Shown here: positions 8,665 to 20,462 of the stretch, in pieces
Layout of the letters: each line of letters begins with the position of its first letter
Numbering within the stretch: position 1 is the stretch's first letter
NCBI GenBank assembly: GCA_963707695.1
Contig: CAVPQY010000003.1
Span: forward strand, 1,112,813 to 1,176,812
Direction: 5' to 3'
Source: JAOPZW01 sp963707695
Lineage (GTDB): Bacteria; Actinomycetota; Thermoleophilia; Solirubrobacterales; Solirubrobacteraceae
Length of the DNA stretch: 64,000 nucleotides
Program-made: the position numbers and the translations under genes
Notes under the pieces: model-generated
The model's database searches: none
What the model was told of the DNA's origin: nothing
What the model saw: the letters and a program-made list of their open reading frames with translations, nothing else

Positions 8665-9896
8665 GCGTCGGCGGTGCCCCCGCGCCGCACCAGCGCAGCG
8701 ATCCGCCGGCGGCGGAACGCGAGGGCGTCGAGGGCGACGGCGGCGAGGACCACGAGCGGCACCTCGGCCGCCACGCGGTAGCGGCTGAACCCGAACGTCG
8801 CGGCCGCCGAGAACGTGACCACCACGAGCGGGAGCAGGAGCACGAGGAAGGGCCGGCGCTCGCGCCGGAGCAGGACCCCGCCCAGGGCCGCCAGCAGGAC
8901 GACGACGTAGAACAGCAGCATGCCGAGGAGGCCGACGGTGTAGTTGCGGCCGCCGAACTGCGCGTAGGTCAGGTCGTGGTTCGGCGCGTACACGCTCCAC
9001 GTGCGCGCGATGCGCGCCGCGACGACCACCGGGACGCGTCCCTTGTGGTCGAGCGCGTAGCGCCGAGCCACCCGGGTCCCGCAGCGCGAGTGGCGCAGCT
9101 CGTCGAAGCGGTCGCGATAGCAGACGAGCGAGCAGCGCGCGTCGAAGAACCCGACCTCGCCGTAGTAGGCGCTGTGGCAGTTCGCCACCATCGCCGTCAG
9201 GCCGCCGTTCGTCGACAGGAGCGGGAACGTGTCCTGGACGGCCCAGTTGCGGGCCAGCCAGGGGCTGAGGACGAGCACCGCCGCCACCGTCGTGACGGCG
9301 ATGACGCGCGTGCGGTCCCGGCGCTGGTGCACGACCACCGCGATGGCGAGGAGGGGGAGCAGCAGGAGGGCCTCCGTCCGCGCCAGCGTGGCGAGGCCGA
9401 CCGCGACCCCCAGCGCGGCGGCCCGCAGGGCCGTGGGCCGCTCGACCAGGCAGTCCGCGGCCAGGAGGACCAGCACCACGAGGGGCACGTACGAGCGCTT
9501 CGACCATCGCCATGCCGTCGAGGGTGAGGAAGTTCGGGTAGACGGCCGCCAGGCCGGCGGTGAGCAGCCCCACCCGCGGCCCTCCGAACCGGCGCCCGAG
9601 GAGCCCGATGAGGACGACGGTGGTCGCCTGGAGGACGCAGAAGGCGTCGCGCTGGTGCTGCAGCCCGTCGAGCCCGATCCGGTCCAGGCCCGCGATGATC
9701 AGGGGGAACAGGGGAGGGTGCTGCGAGGTCGGCTCGGCGCGCCCTGCGGCACGCTCGCGACGGTCGAGTAGCCGTCCCCGTGCGCGATCCCGGCGCCGAG
9801 CAGCTGGTACTGCCACGCGTCGCCGGCCAGGATCTCCCCGGGCGAGACCTTCCGCGCGTAGGCCAGCGCGAGGCCGAAGCCGATCGCCGCGAGCAC
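8661..9896 (-). CDS. GT39/ArnT-like polytopic membrane glycosyltransferase (two frameshifts)
   Basis: The protein has many hydrophobic helices and the family pattern: an N-terminal loop with GDAWQYQLLGAGIAHGDGYS, then QHPPLFPLIIAG (the PPL element), LLGRRFGGPRVGLLTAGLAAVYPNF, and a C-terminal soluble end. It should transfer a sugar from a lipid-linked donor at the outer face of the membrane. Reading requires one frame change near 9745 (one C apparently missing) and another near 9489 (one G apparently extra within CTCGTACG). Both halves keep family character, so sequence error is likelier than decay. The true start is uncertain: the frame opens at a GTG at 9896, but the protein probably begins slightly upstream. 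Confidence 0.7.
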
Positions 9897-10016
9897 GACG
9901 AGCGCGGGCCAGAAGCGGCGCTCCGCCCAGCCGGCCGGCGCCGCGCCGCGCGCCCCACCCGGCCGCCTCGTTGTGGGACGGCCGAGCGGCGGCGGAGCTC
10001 TGCGTGACGCCTTCGG

Positions 10017-10523
10017 TCACCGGCCGGCTGCGCCGCCGGGCTGGCGGCCGGCGCCCAGGCCGTCGGCCGCGCCCGCTTCGCGCTGGGCCCGGTCGACGGC
10101 GACGACGACGCTGCCCGGGTCCGCGATGCCGACGAAGCGGAACTCGCTGTCGTCGGTCCCCGCCGTGTCGAAGTCCACGATCCCGACGCCCAGGATGCGC
10201 TCGAAGAAGCTCTGGCTCGTGTTGACGTTCTGCACGCGCTCGATGCGGGTCTGCTGCTCCCGCTTGGTCAGGAGGCCGCGGCGGATGTAGAGGCGCTGCG
10301 AGGTGACGATGTAGCGCGTGGCCATCCGCCGGACGTAGCCGACGACCACGAGCCCGGCCAGCAGGAGGACGCCGACCAGCACGCCCAGCGCGACCGACGC
10401 GATGAGCGCGACGAGCACCGCCACGACGGCGATGCCCAGCGCGCCGGCGAGGTAGAAGGCCAGCAGCGCGCGCCAGCTCGGGTGCCCCTCGAAGACCATC
10501 TGCTCGCTGGGGTGGAGATCCAC
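10017..10523 (-). CDS. PH domain-containing membrane protein (bPH2/DUF304-like)
   Basis: The GTG at 10523 gives a 168-residue protein starting with the usual lead-in (DLHPSEQMVFEGHPSWRALL). Two adjacent transmembrane helices follow (AFYLAGALGIAVVAVLVALI and VALGVLVGVLLLAGLVVVGY), then the bacterial PH domain (RYIVTSQRLYIRRGLLTKREQQTRIERVQNVNTSQSFFERILGVG and DFDTAGTDDSEFRFVGIADP). Such proteins are found in envelopes; their ligand is unknown. It is divergent from the M28 peptidase with only 29 bases between starts. Confidence 0.85.
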   Translation of the reverse strand: MDLHPSEQMVFEGHPSWRALLAFYLAGALGIAVVAVLVALIASVALGVLVGVLLLAGLVVVGYVRRMATRYIVTSQRLYIRRGLLTKREQQTRIERVQNVNTSQSFFERILGVGIVDFDTAGTDDSEFRFVGIADPGSVVVAVDRAQREAGAADGLGAGRQPGGAAGR

Positions 10524-10552
10524 ACGCGGACCGTACCGGTAGCGTCGCGGCG

Positions 10553-11758
10553 ATGGGCCGCGCGCCGGACCTCGAGGCCATCCGGGCCGACGTCGACGCG
10601 CTCGCCGGCGCGGGGGCCCCGGCCCGGACGTCGGCGCGGGCGGGCGAGCGCGCCGCCGCGCGGTGGGTCTGCGACCGCCTGGCCGCCGCCGGCGCGCAGG
10701 ACGCCCGGGTCCTGCCCTACCGCGGCCGGACGACGTACGGCTGGAGCTTCGCCGCGCACGCGCTGGGCGGCCTGGCGGGCGTGCTCGTGCGGCGGCCGCC
10801 GCGGGGCGGCGCTCGCGCTCGCCGCGGGCTGGTCGCTCGAGCGCGACGCCAGCGGGCGCGCGCCCTGGCGCCGCCGGCCGCCGGTCGGGCGGCCGACCGG
10901 GGCGGTGGCGCTCGCGCGCGTGCCTCCGGCGGCGGGCGAGCGGCGGGCGACGATCGTACTCGTCGCCCACGTCGACGCGGCGCGGACCGGGCTCGTCTGG
11001 GACCCGCGCGTCGTGCGGCTGGGCGCGGCCCGCCACCTGCGCCGCCGGTCGGTGGACCCGTTCCTGGGCCCGGTCGCCGCCGCGCTCGCGCTCGGGGCGG
11101 CCGGGTCGCTCGTCCGCGCGCGCGTCGCGCGCGTCACCGCGGGGGCCGTGCTGGCCCTCGCCGCCGCGCTCAACGCGCAGGTCGCGCGCGGCGCGACGGT
11201 GCCGGGGGCCAGCGACAACGCGACGGGGGTCGCCGTGCTCCTCGACCTCGTCCGGGCGTTGGCCGCCGACCCGCCGGCCGGCGTCGAGGTGCTCGCGGTC
11301 GTCTCCGGCGGCGAGGAGGCGGGGATGGGGGGCTTCCACGCGGCGCTCGTCGCGCTGGCGCCGGACCTCGACCGCGGCCACGACCCTCGTGCTCGGCCTC
11401 GACACCCTCGGCGCGGGCCGGCCGATCGTCGCCGCGAGCGAGGGGGCGGTGCGCACCCACCGGTACGCCGCGGCGGACCTCGCGCTGGCCGACGCGGGCG
11501 CCGCGCGCGCGGGGGAGCCGGCGCCGGAGCGGTGGCGGATCGGCGGCTGGACCGATCCGCTGCTCGCGCGCCACCGCGGGCTGCGGGCGGTGTCGCTGCT
11601 CTCGATGGGGCCGGGCTACTTCCCCGGCTACCACCATCCGACCGACGTGCCCGCGCGGGTCGACTGGAACTCGGTGCGCGCGCTGCGCGCGGGTCGCGGC
11701 GGGGATCGTCGGCGTCGCCGCCGAGGTCCTCACAGGCCGGGCGGGTGGCGCACGGTGA
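10553..11758 (+). CDS. M28-family zinc peptidase (frameshifted)
   Basis: Motifs of the M28 aminopeptidase-like family appear in order but in three frames. The N-terminal helical part RTSARAGERAAARWVCDRLAAAGA is followed by VLVAHVDA (first metal histidine), SDNATGVAVLLDL (bridging Asp), VSGGEEAGMGG (catalytic and metal Glu), LDTLGAG and GYHHPTDVPARVDW (last metal His). Frame changes fall near 10805, 11385 and 11690. A central hydrophobic pair (ALALGAAGSLVRARVARVTAGAVLALAAAL) suggests membrane insertion within the M28 fold. TAGCGT lies seven bases before the ATG. Because all metal ligands survive, I read the shifts as sequence errors. The 3' end overlaps the convergent lipoprotein gene by 29 bases. 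Confidence 0.7.
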   Translation: MGRAPDLEAIRADVDALAGAGAPARTSARAGERAAARWVCDRLAAAGAQDARVLPYRGRTTYGWSFAAHALGGLAGVLVRRPPRGGARARRGLVARARRQRARALAPPAAGRAADRGGGARARASGGGRAAGDDRTRRPRRRGADRARLGPARRAAGRGPPPAPPVGGPVPGPGRRRARARGGRVARPRARRARHRGGRAGPRRRAQRAGRARRDGAGGQRQRDGGRRAPRPRPGVGRRPAGRRRGARGRLRRRGGGDGGLPRGARRAGAGPRPRPRPSCSASTPSARAGRSSPRARGRCAPTGTPRRTSRWPTRAPRARGSRRRSGGGSAAGPIRCSRATAGCGRCRCSRWGRATSPATTIRPTCPRGSTGTRCARCARVAAGIVGVAAEVLTGRAGGAR

Positions 11759-12461
11759 ACCCGGACACCGTGCGCAGCGCGGTCTGCCAGCGCGTCCCGG
11801 TGCCCTGGCGGCCGGACGTGTCGAAGCGCAGGCCGGCGACGGTCATGAACGCGTGGCCGGCGTTGGCGAAGATCGTCACCCAGCGGCCCGGGCCCGGGCG
11901 GCCCCAGCGCGCGAGCGCGGTCGAGTCCATCGGCGGGTCCACCAGGCCGGCCGTCGCGAGCGCGAACGAGACCGACCCCGAGCAGTCGTAGGCGCTGTCG
12001 ATCCACGTCTCGTCGGCCAGCCGACCGTGGCCGCCGCCGTAGACGTAGGGCTTGCGGGCGACCTCGTTGCCGCCGCGGATGATCTGGGCCACGACCGCGG
12101 GCGCGCCCGGTGGCACCGTGGCCAGGCCGTCCGCGCGGACGGTGGCGGCGTCGACGAGGGCCCGCGTGGAGGCGGTCCCGCTCGCGCCCAGGGCGCGGCG
12201 CAGCTCGCGCGCGACCTCGGCGTCGGACGGCGCGCCCGTCGGGGCCGCGGGCGCCTGGGCGGCCGGCGCCGGCGGCGGGCTCGGGGCCTGCGGACGGGCC
12301 GACGCGAAGGCGGACGGGTCGGGCGGGGGCAGCGCCGGCGCGGCCGTAGGCCACGCGTGCAGGGCGGCCGGCGGGCCCGAGCCCGAGCCGTCCTGCGCGC
12401 AGCCCGAGGCCGCAGCCGCGAGGACGACCAGCACCACCGCGAGCGAGCCGATGCGCGCCAC
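11730..12461 (-). CDS. Lipoprotein with NlpC/P60-like (cell-wall hydrolase) domain
   Basis: A lipoprotein signal (VVLVVLAAAASGC, lipobox cysteine near residue 21) is followed by a Pro/Ala-rich linker of about 60 residues. The C-terminal domain has KPYVYGGGHG, DSAYDCSGSVSFAL with the nucleophilic cysteine, and HAFMTVAGLRFDTSG with the histidine, the layout of NlpC/P60 endopeptidases. The start is GTG. The likely role is cleavage of peptidoglycan stem peptides or a related envelope amide bond. This variant, with GGGHG and W/Y-DCSGS, is common in Solirubrobacterales-type genomes from my memory of the family. Confidence 0.75.
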   Translation of the reverse strand: MARIGSLAVVLVVLAAAASGCAQDGSGSGPPAALHAWPTAAPALPPPDPSAFASARPQAPSPPPAPAAQAPAAPTGAPSDAEVARELRRALGASGTASTRALVDAATVRADGLATVPPGAPAVVAQIIRGGNEVARKPYVYGGGHGRLADETWIDSAYDCSGSVSFALATAGLVDPPMDSTALARWGRPGPGRWVTIFANAGHAFMTVAGLRFDTSGRQGTGTRWQTALRTVSGFTVRHPPGL

Positions 12462-12520
12462 GTGGGCAGGATGCCACGCCTCGGCGGTGGCCCGGCCGGT
12501 CCGGGGGGTAGCGCCGGGTC

Positions 12521-13528
12521 ATGACCGCGCAAGACAAGCTCCTGCAGGACCTGAGCGAGGCCCATGCCCTCGAAGGCGCCCTCGTGCAGACCCTGACCGT
12601 GCACCTCGCCGTCACCCCGGACGGGCCCTACCGCGACGTGCTCGAGCGTCATCTCCGCGAGACCCGCGACCACGCGCAGGCGCTCGAGCAGCGCCTGGGC
12701 GAGCTCGGCGTCACCCGCCACCCGTTCGCGCTCGGCCTGGGCATCCTCGAGGCGGTCATCGGCCAGGCCGTGGCCTTCGGCAAGGTGCCGCTGGACCTCC
12801 TGCGCGGCAGCGGCGGTGAGGAGAAGCTGCTGAAGAACGCCAAGGACGCGGTGGCCTCGGAGGCGCTCGAGATCGCCACGTACGACGGCCTCGAGGCGCT
12901 GGCGGAGGCGGTGGGCGACCCGCGGACCGCCGACCTCGCCCGGCGCCACCGCGCCCAGGAGGAGCGGGCGATGCAGCAGCTTCGCGAGCTCATCCCGTCG
13001 CTGACCGAGGCCGTCGTGGCCTCCGACGTCCTCGGGATCGACACGTACGACTCGTCCGCCACCGGCGCCTCCGACGCCGCCCGGGCCGTGGCCCGCACCG
13101 CCCGCGACAAGGCCGGCAGCGCGGCGGAGGCCGCCGAGGGCAAGGCCGCGGGCGCCGCGTCGACCGCGCGCCGGACGGCGGCCCGCGCCCGCAGCACCCC
13201 GCGGCGCACCGCGACGGGCTCCGGCTCGTCCGGCCGCAGCCCGTCGCGGAGCTCGGGCTCGCGGAGCTCGGGCTCGCGCAGCGGCGGCTCGTCGTCGTCG
13301 CGCGGGGGTGGCTCGGGCTCGCGCGCCGCGTCGACCGGCTCGTCGGCGCGGAGCGGCGGCGGCACGCGCCGGACCGCCGCGCGGAGCGGCTCGGCCTCGC
13401 GCGGGACGGCGGCGCGCAAGTCCGGCTCCGGCCGCGCGTCCGTGCCCTCGCGCGGGTCGGGCGGCGGCTCGGCGTCGTCGGGCGGCACGGGCACGAGCCC
13501 CAAAGGGGCGTCGTCCTCGGGCTCCTAG
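12521..13528 (+). CDS. DUF892 (YciE-type, ferritin-like) protein with long basic Ser/Arg/Gly tail
   Basis: Residues 1-165 form a four-helix ferritin-like DUF892 domain (LLQDLSEAHALEGALVQTL, HLRETRDHAQALEQRLGELG, EALEIATYDGLEALAEAVGD, RRHRAQEERAMQQLRELIP). Family members are stress-linked and may bind metal. Residues 175-335 are a low-complexity tail: first AKTARD/AAEAAEGKAAG-type Ala/Lys/Arg repeats reminiscent of histone H1-like tails, then SRSSGSRSSGSRSGGSSSSRGGG and similar. The tail is predicted disordered and strongly positive, so nucleic-acid or polyanion binding is possible. TAGCGC lies six bases before the ATG, and a strong hairpin follows the gene. Confidence 0.75.
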   Translation: MTAQDKLLQDLSEAHALEGALVQTLTVHLAVTPDGPYRDVLERHLRETRDHAQALEQRLGELGVTRHPFALGLGILEAVIGQAVAFGKVPLDLLRGSGGEEKLLKNAKDAVASEALEIATYDGLEALAEAVGDPRTADLARRHRAQEERAMQQLRELIPSLTEAVVASDVLGIDTYDSSATGASDAARAVARTARDKAGSAAEAAEGKAAGAASTARRTAARARSTPRRTATGSGSSGRSPSRSSGSRSSGSRSGGSSSSRGGGSGSRAASTGSSARSGGGTRRTAARSGSASRGTAARKSGSGRASVPSRGSGGGSASSGGTGTSPKGASSSGS

Positions 13529-13587
13529 CACCGGATTCCGGTCTGATTTGCATCCGCCGGTGCCCGGAAGCCGGCGGACGTCGTCCT

Positions 13588-13617
13588 GCAGGGCGGTCCG
13601 CGTCGGGACCGCCCTGC
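13588..13617 (+). terminator. Rho-independent-like hairpin after the DUF892 gene
   Basis: GCAGGGCGGTCC and GGACCGCCCTGC form a perfect 12-bp stem around a six-base loop, followed by TTGGG. There is no real U-tract, as usual in very GC-rich actinobacteria. It lies 59 bases after the DUF892 stop and 34 bases before the next gene. Confidence 0.65.
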
Positions 13618-13651
13618 TTGGGCCGCCACCGGGACCGGGCAGCCACGCACC

Positions 13652-14071
13652 ATGGCCCACGACACCCGCAGCGCGCCGGGCGACGTCCTGGTCGCCCTCG
13701 ATCCGCGGCCGGAGGCGGGGCGCCGCGCGCGCCGGGCGCTCGTGGACGCGGGACTGGCGGACGACATCGCGCACGCGGTCGACCTGCTCTCGACCGAGGT
13801 CGTGGCCAACGCGGTGCGCCATGCGGACATCCCGGACGACGGGCGGATCATGTTCTTCGCCCACCTCGAGGAGGACTTCGCGCGCGTCGAGGTCGCCGAC
13901 CCCGGCGCCGGCTTCGACCCCGACGCGGTCGAGCACGGCTTCGGCCTGCGCCTCGTCGACAAGGTCGCGAGCGCGTGGGGCGTGGACGCCACGCAGGGCT
14001 GCCGCGTCTGGTTCGAGGTCGACCGGCGGACACGGAAGTTCCGCCGGGCCCTCGGCACCGGGGCGCCCTAG
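13652..14071 (+). CDS. RsbW-like ATP-binding protein (HATPase_c_2, anti-sigma factor type)
   Basis: A 139-residue single-domain GHKL ATPase. The N box is visible as LLSTEVVANAVRHAD, the G1 box as VEVADPGAGFDP, and the second Gly-rich box as HGFGLRLVDKVASAWGV. These are the landmarks of serine-kinase anti-sigma factors that phosphorylate an anti-anti-sigma partner. No sigma factor or antagonist gene is adjacent, so its target is unknown. The protein is short, as expected for free-standing members. Confidence 0.8.
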   Translation: MAHDTRSAPGDVLVALDPRPEAGRRARRALVDAGLADDIAHAVDLLSTEVVANAVRHADIPDDGRIMFFAHLEEDFARVEVADPGAGFDPDAVEHGFGLRLVDKVASAWGVDATQGCRVWFEVDRRTRKFRRALGTGAP

Positions 14072-14078
14072 CGCGGCC

Positions 14079-14540
14079 TCACCACCCGGCCGTCCCGGGG
14101 CCGCCCTTGAACGGCCCCCGCAGGCCGGCCGTGACCCAGCCCCCGTAGAAGTCGCCCGCCTGCGCCCGGACGCGCTCGTCGTCGAGCCAGCAGGCGTCCA
14201 TGCGACCGGGGTAGAAGGCGACGTGGTCGCGCAGCGACTCGTACCCGGGCGCGGGATCGCGGTAGGTCCAGGCCCCCGCCGCCACGGTCCGCCCGCCGGC
14301 GACGACGTCGAGGTGTGTCGCGACGCCCTTGAACTCGCAGAAGGTCCGCGGGGCGCCCTCGCGGAGGACGCCGTCGAGGACGTCGCCCGGGGGCAGGTAC
14401 AGGACCGGCGGGTGGCTCGTCTCCAGCACGCGCAGCGCGCGGGCCGAGTCGGCGACGACGACGCCCCCGAGCTCCACGCGCACGCGCCGGAGGGACCGCT
14501 CCACGCGGGGCGGTCGCGGGAAGTCCCAGACGCTCTCCAT
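14079..14540 (-). CDS. DUF427 domain protein
   Basis: A 153-residue protein (start ATG at 14540, MESVWDFPRPP) with the DUF427 pattern: VRVELGGVVVADSARALRVLETSHPPVLYLPPGDV, FCEFKGVATHLDVVAGGR, AAGAWTYRDPAPGYESLRDHVAFYPGRMDACWLDDERVRAQAGDFYGGW. The fold is a small beta-tent found across actinobacteria; the biochemical function is not established. The gene lies convergent to the RsbW-like gene, with only seven bases between stops. Confidence 0.85.
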   Translation of the reverse strand: MESVWDFPRPPRVERSLRRVRVELGGVVVADSARALRVLETSHPPVLYLPPGDVLDGVLREGAPRTFCEFKGVATHLDVVAGGRTVAAGAWTYRDPAPGYESLRDHVAFYPGRMDACWLDDERVRAQAGDFYGGWVTAGLRGPFKGGPGTAGW

Positions 14541-14597
14541 GACCGTGGGTACGGCGCCGGGGCCGCCCAGGGCTCGTCGCTGCCACAATGTGGCCCC

Positions 14598-15410
14598 ATG
14601 AGCACCACCCCGACGAAGCGCGAGCGGCGGGAGACCGCGCGTCAGGCCCGGCTCGAGCGCGAGGCCGCGGAGGCCGCGGCGGCCCGGCGCAAGCGACGCA
14701 CCTACCAGCTCCTCGCGGCGCTCGGCGCGGCCCTGGTGGTCGTCGTGGTCGCGGTGCTGGTCTCCACCGGCGGCGGCGGGGGCAAGACCAAGAACGCCTC
14801 CAGCGGGGGTGGCCTGGCCGGGCTGTCGGAGACGAAGGCGATGCTCGCCGGGCTGCCGCAGAGCGGCGACACGCTCGGCAAGCCGAACGCCCCGGTGACG
14901 ATCTACGAGTTCGCCGACCTGCAGTGCCCGTTCTGCGCCGAGTTCGCGAAGAACAACCTCCCGCTGCTCGTCCGCGACTACGTCGCGACGGGGAAGGCGA
15001 AGCTCGTCTACCAGGACATGGCCTTCATCGGTCCCGACTCGGAGACGGCGGCGGCCGCGGCCGAGGCCGCCGCACAGCAGGACAAGCTGCAGTACTTCAC
15101 CAACCTCTTCTACTGGAACCAGGGCGAGGAGAACTCGGGCTACGTCACCGACGCCTTCATCGCGAAGCTCTACGGGGCGATCCCCGGCCTCGACGTGGCC
15201 AAGGCCGAGGCCGCGCGCAAGCGCGCCCCCGCCACGAACGCCTTCGACGAGCCGCGCGCCCTGTCCAAGCAGTACGGCGTGTCGACCACGCCGACCTTCG
15301 TCGCCGGCCCGACCGGGGGAACGCTGAAGACGCTCAACGCCTCCGGCTCCGACTACGGCTCGATCAAGAAGGCGCTCGACCCGATCGTCGCCGCGGCCCC
15401 GCAGACTTGA
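14598..15410 (+). CDS. Membrane-anchored DsbA-family thiol-disulfide protein
   Basis: The N-terminal 35 residues are a charged helix (KRERRETARQARLEREAAEA). A single transmembrane anchor follows (LLAALGAALVVVVVAVLV, about residues 37-57), then a Gly/Ser linker. The thioredoxin-fold domain carries VTIYEFADLQCPFCAEFAKN, with a CPFC active site, and a cis-Pro loop in GVSTTPTFVAG. This is the layout of actinobacterial DsbA-like oxidoreductases that act on exported proteins. Length (270 aa) is normal. CACAAT eight bases before the ATG could be a -10 box for a leaderless transcript. Confidence 0.85.
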   Translation: MSTTPTKRERRETARQARLEREAAEAAAARRKRRTYQLLAALGAALVVVVVAVLVSTGGGGGKTKNASSGGGLAGLSETKAMLAGLPQSGDTLGKPNAPVTIYEFADLQCPFCAEFAKNNLPLLVRDYVATGKAKLVYQDMAFIGPDSETAAAAAEAAAQQDKLQYFTNLFYWNQGEENSGYVTDAFIAKLYGAIPGLDVAKAEAARKRAPATNAFDEPRALSKQYGVSTTPTFVAGPTGGTLKTLNASGSDYGSIKKALDPIVAAAPQT

Positions 15411-15503
15411 GGTCGGCGCGGTCGCGGTGGATCGCCGGGGCGCGCGGGCAGCCGCTCCCCGCGCGAGCCGCCTCTCCCGTCCACCCCCTCGCCCAGGAGA
15501 CTC

Positions 15504-18345
<2,842 letters not shown>

Positions 18346-18349
<4 letters not shown>

Positions 18350-19494
18350 CCGACGTCCTCATCGTCGGCGACACGCTGCGCTCGCCCGAGCTGCGCCACG
18401 AGCTCCCGGTCGCCGTCGGCGACCCGTTCCTCTACGCCGAGCACGACGGCCGCCGGGTCGTGCTGACGAACGTCCTGGAGGCCGACCGCCTCGCGGCGGC
18501 CGCGCCCGACGTCGAGCGCATCCTGGGCGAGGAGCTCGGCCGCGGCGAGCTGATCGCGCAGGGCCTGCCCCGCCACGAGGTCGAGCTCGAGCTCCTCGCC
18601 CGCGCGGTGGAGCGCGTGGGCGTGCGCTCGGCGCTCGTGCCGCCCGGCTTCCCGGTCGCGGTCGCGGACCGCCTGCGCGGCCGCGGCGTGGAGCTCGCGG
18701 TCGACCACGAGGGGTTCGACCGGCGGCGCCGCCACAAGACCGACGCCGAGCTCGCCGGGATCCGCCGGGCCACGGAGGCCGGCCTGGCCTCGCTGGCCGA
18801 GGCGGCCCGCGTCCTGCGCGAGGCGCGCCCGCGGGCCGGCGTCCTGGAGTGGGAGGGCGAGGTCCTGACCTCCGAGCGGCTGCGCGCGCGGCTGGGCGAG
18901 CTGTGCGGGCGGCGGGGCGCGACGCTGCCCGCCGACGTCATCGTCGCGACCATGGGCCCCGGCGACGCGATCGGGCACGAGTCGGGGGCGGGGCCCCTGA
19001 CGCCCGACACGCCGATCTGCTTCGACCTGTGGCCGCAGGACGACGCGTCCGGCTGCTGGACGGACATGACGCGGACGTATGTCGTGGGCGAGGTCAGCGA
19101 CGCCGTCGGCGACCTGCACCGGCTCGTCCGGGAGGCCCACGAGCGCTCGCTGGCGGTGCTGCGGACGGGCGCGACGGCCGAGGCGCCCTACGACGCGGCC
19201 TGCGACGTCTTCGAGGCCGCCGGGCACCCGACCCAGCGGACGGCCGGGCCCGGGGAGACGCTGACCCACGGCTTCTTCTTCAGCCTCGGGCACGGCGTCG
19301 GCCTCGAGGTGCACGAGGCGCCGATCCTCAGCCGCAAGGTGGCGACCGAGCTCGTGACGGGCGACGTCCTGGCCGTCGAGCCGGGGCTCGTGGTGCCGGG
19401 CCTGGGCGGGATGCGGGTCGAGGACCTGGTCCTCGTGGGCGACGACGGGGTCGAGAACCTGACCGCGGCCGCGCCCGACGGCCTGCGGCCCTAG
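18346..19494 (+). CDS. M24-family Xaa-Pro peptidase
   Basis: A 382-residue protein, GTG start overlapping the aconitase stop as GTGA. The N-terminal creatinase-like domain (to about residue 125) is followed by a pita-bread catalytic domain. Metal ligands are visible: CFDLWPQD (Asp), CWTDMTRTYVVG (Asp), GHGVGLEVHEAP (His), LAVEPGLVVPGLGGMRVEDLV (two Glu). The likely reaction is removal of an N-terminal residue before proline, or a related aminopeptidase or prolidase activity. Unlike aconitase just upstream, the frame is clean throughout. Confidence 0.88.
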
Positions 19495-19531
19495 CGGGAC
19501 CGGGGGCCGTCCGGGGCCGCCGCCGGGACGG

Positions 19532-19921
19532 CTAGCCCTGCCTGCGGGCGATCGCCTTCGCGAGCTCGGCCTTCGTCATCCGCGATCGGCCCCGCACGCC
19601 CGCGCGCCGGGCGCGCTCGTAGAGGTCCTGCTTGGAGTTGCCCTCGGCGTCGACGCCGCCGTAGGTCGCCTTGGGGGCGTCGCGCGCCCGCCGGCCGTGC
19701 TGCTTGGCCTGCGGGTCCGAGGGGCCCTTGCGGTCCTTGAGCTCCCAGTGGTCGCCGACCTTCTCGGCGACGTGCTTGACCGCGGCGAACGCGGTGCGAT
19801 GCGCGCGCTCCTCCGAGTCGTACTGCTCGTGAGCGCTGTCGAGGGTCTCGGCGTACGTGCGCCGGACCTTGGCCGGGGAGCGCCGCAGCGTGCCCGGGAG
19901 GTCCTCCTTCTTCGTCGGCAT
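19532..19921 (-). CDS. ChaB-family protein with C-terminal Rho-N/SAP-like helix pair
   Basis: The 129-residue protein starts MPTKKEDLPGTLRRSPAKVRRTYAETLDSAHEQY, the ChaB signature, continues with ERAHRTAFAAVKHVAEKVGDHWELKDRKGPSD, and ends with KQDLYERARRAGVRGRSRMTKAELAKAIARRQG. That end is a short Rho-N/SAP-like motif that usually contacts nucleic acid. ChaB proteins are small and widely distributed; their old link to cation transport is weak. TAGCTC lies six bases before the start. Confidence 0.8.
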   Translation of the reverse strand: MPTKKEDLPGTLRRSPAKVRRTYAETLDSAHEQYDSEERAHRTAFAAVKHVAEKVGDHWELKDRKGPSDPQAKQHGRRARDAPKATYGGVDAEGNSKQDLYERARRAGVRGRSRMTKAELAKAIARRQG

Positions 19922-19930
19922 GCCGCCGAG

Positions 19931-20317
19931 CTACCCCTCCGCGCCGGGGGCGATTCGGCGCGCCGCGAGGCGCACCGTGTCGAACAGCGCGTCGACGTCG
20001 GCGGACTTGATCACGGCCGCGAAGGCCCCGGCGGCGTGGGCCGCGGAGGCCAGCCCGTCGTCGTCGACCGCGGTGTAGACGACGACCTGCGGGGGGTCGG
20101 GCTCGGCGCGAAGGGTGCGGCACAGGGCCAGCCCGTCCTCGTCGCCCAGGCGGCGGTCCAGCACGACCACGTCGGGCCGGGTCCGGCGCAGGAGGCGCAG
20201 CGTCTCGTCGCCGTCGGCGGCGGCGCCCACCGGGACGAAGCCCGGCTCCGCGCGCAGGACCGCCTCGAGCCCCGCCCGCAGCACGGGGTGGTCGTCGACC
20301 ACGAGGACCCGGATCAC
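19931..20317 (-). CDS. Stand-alone response-regulator receiver domain
   Basis: Start GTG at 20317 with GGAAGG eight bases upstream. The 128 residues are a single REC domain: IRVLVVDDHPVLRAGL (acidic pair DD), VVVLDRRLGDEDGL (phosphoacceptor Asp), VVYTAVDDD (conserved Thr position) and AAVIKSADVDALFDTV (conserved Lys). There is no DNA-binding output domain. It could act through protein partners like CheY/Spo0F types. No histidine kinase is nearby. The N-terminus resembles NarL/FixJ receivers, so loss of a LuxR-type HTH is also possible. Confidence 0.75.
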   Translation of the reverse strand: MIRVLVVDDHPVLRAGLEAVLRAEPGFVPVGAAADGDETLRLLRRTRPDVVVLDRRLGDEDGLALCRTLRAEPDPPQVVVYTAVDDDGLASAAHAAGAFAAVIKSADVDALFDTVRLAARRIAPGAEG

Positions 20318-20462
20318 GGCGTGATCCTTCCAGGTCGCCCGCGCGCGCCGGGTACGGCCAGCCCCCGACGCAGCGGCGAGCGGCCCCGCCGGGCGCCGGC
20401 GCACCCGCGTCGCGCTCCGTGCCGATCGGTGGCCGCCGCCGCCGCAGTACCCTCCCGCGGCC

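Noticed and set aside
7867..10581. Very long minus-strand open frame (about 900 codons) covering LamG, glycosyltransferase and PH-domain genes
   Set aside because: Arg/Gly/Pro-rich translation typical of a shadow frame in GC-rich DNA; the real genes with recognisable domains lie in other frames.
13228..13500. Tandem DNA repeat or CRISPR-like array
   Set aside because: The repetitive appearance comes from Ser/Arg/Gly codons of the DUF892 protein tail; there are no fixed-length repeats with unique spacers. No CRISPR array was seen anywhere in the window.
11876..14608. About 900-codon minus-strand open frame across the DUF892 region
   Set aside because: Low-complexity shadow of the DUF892, RsbW-like and DUF427 genes.
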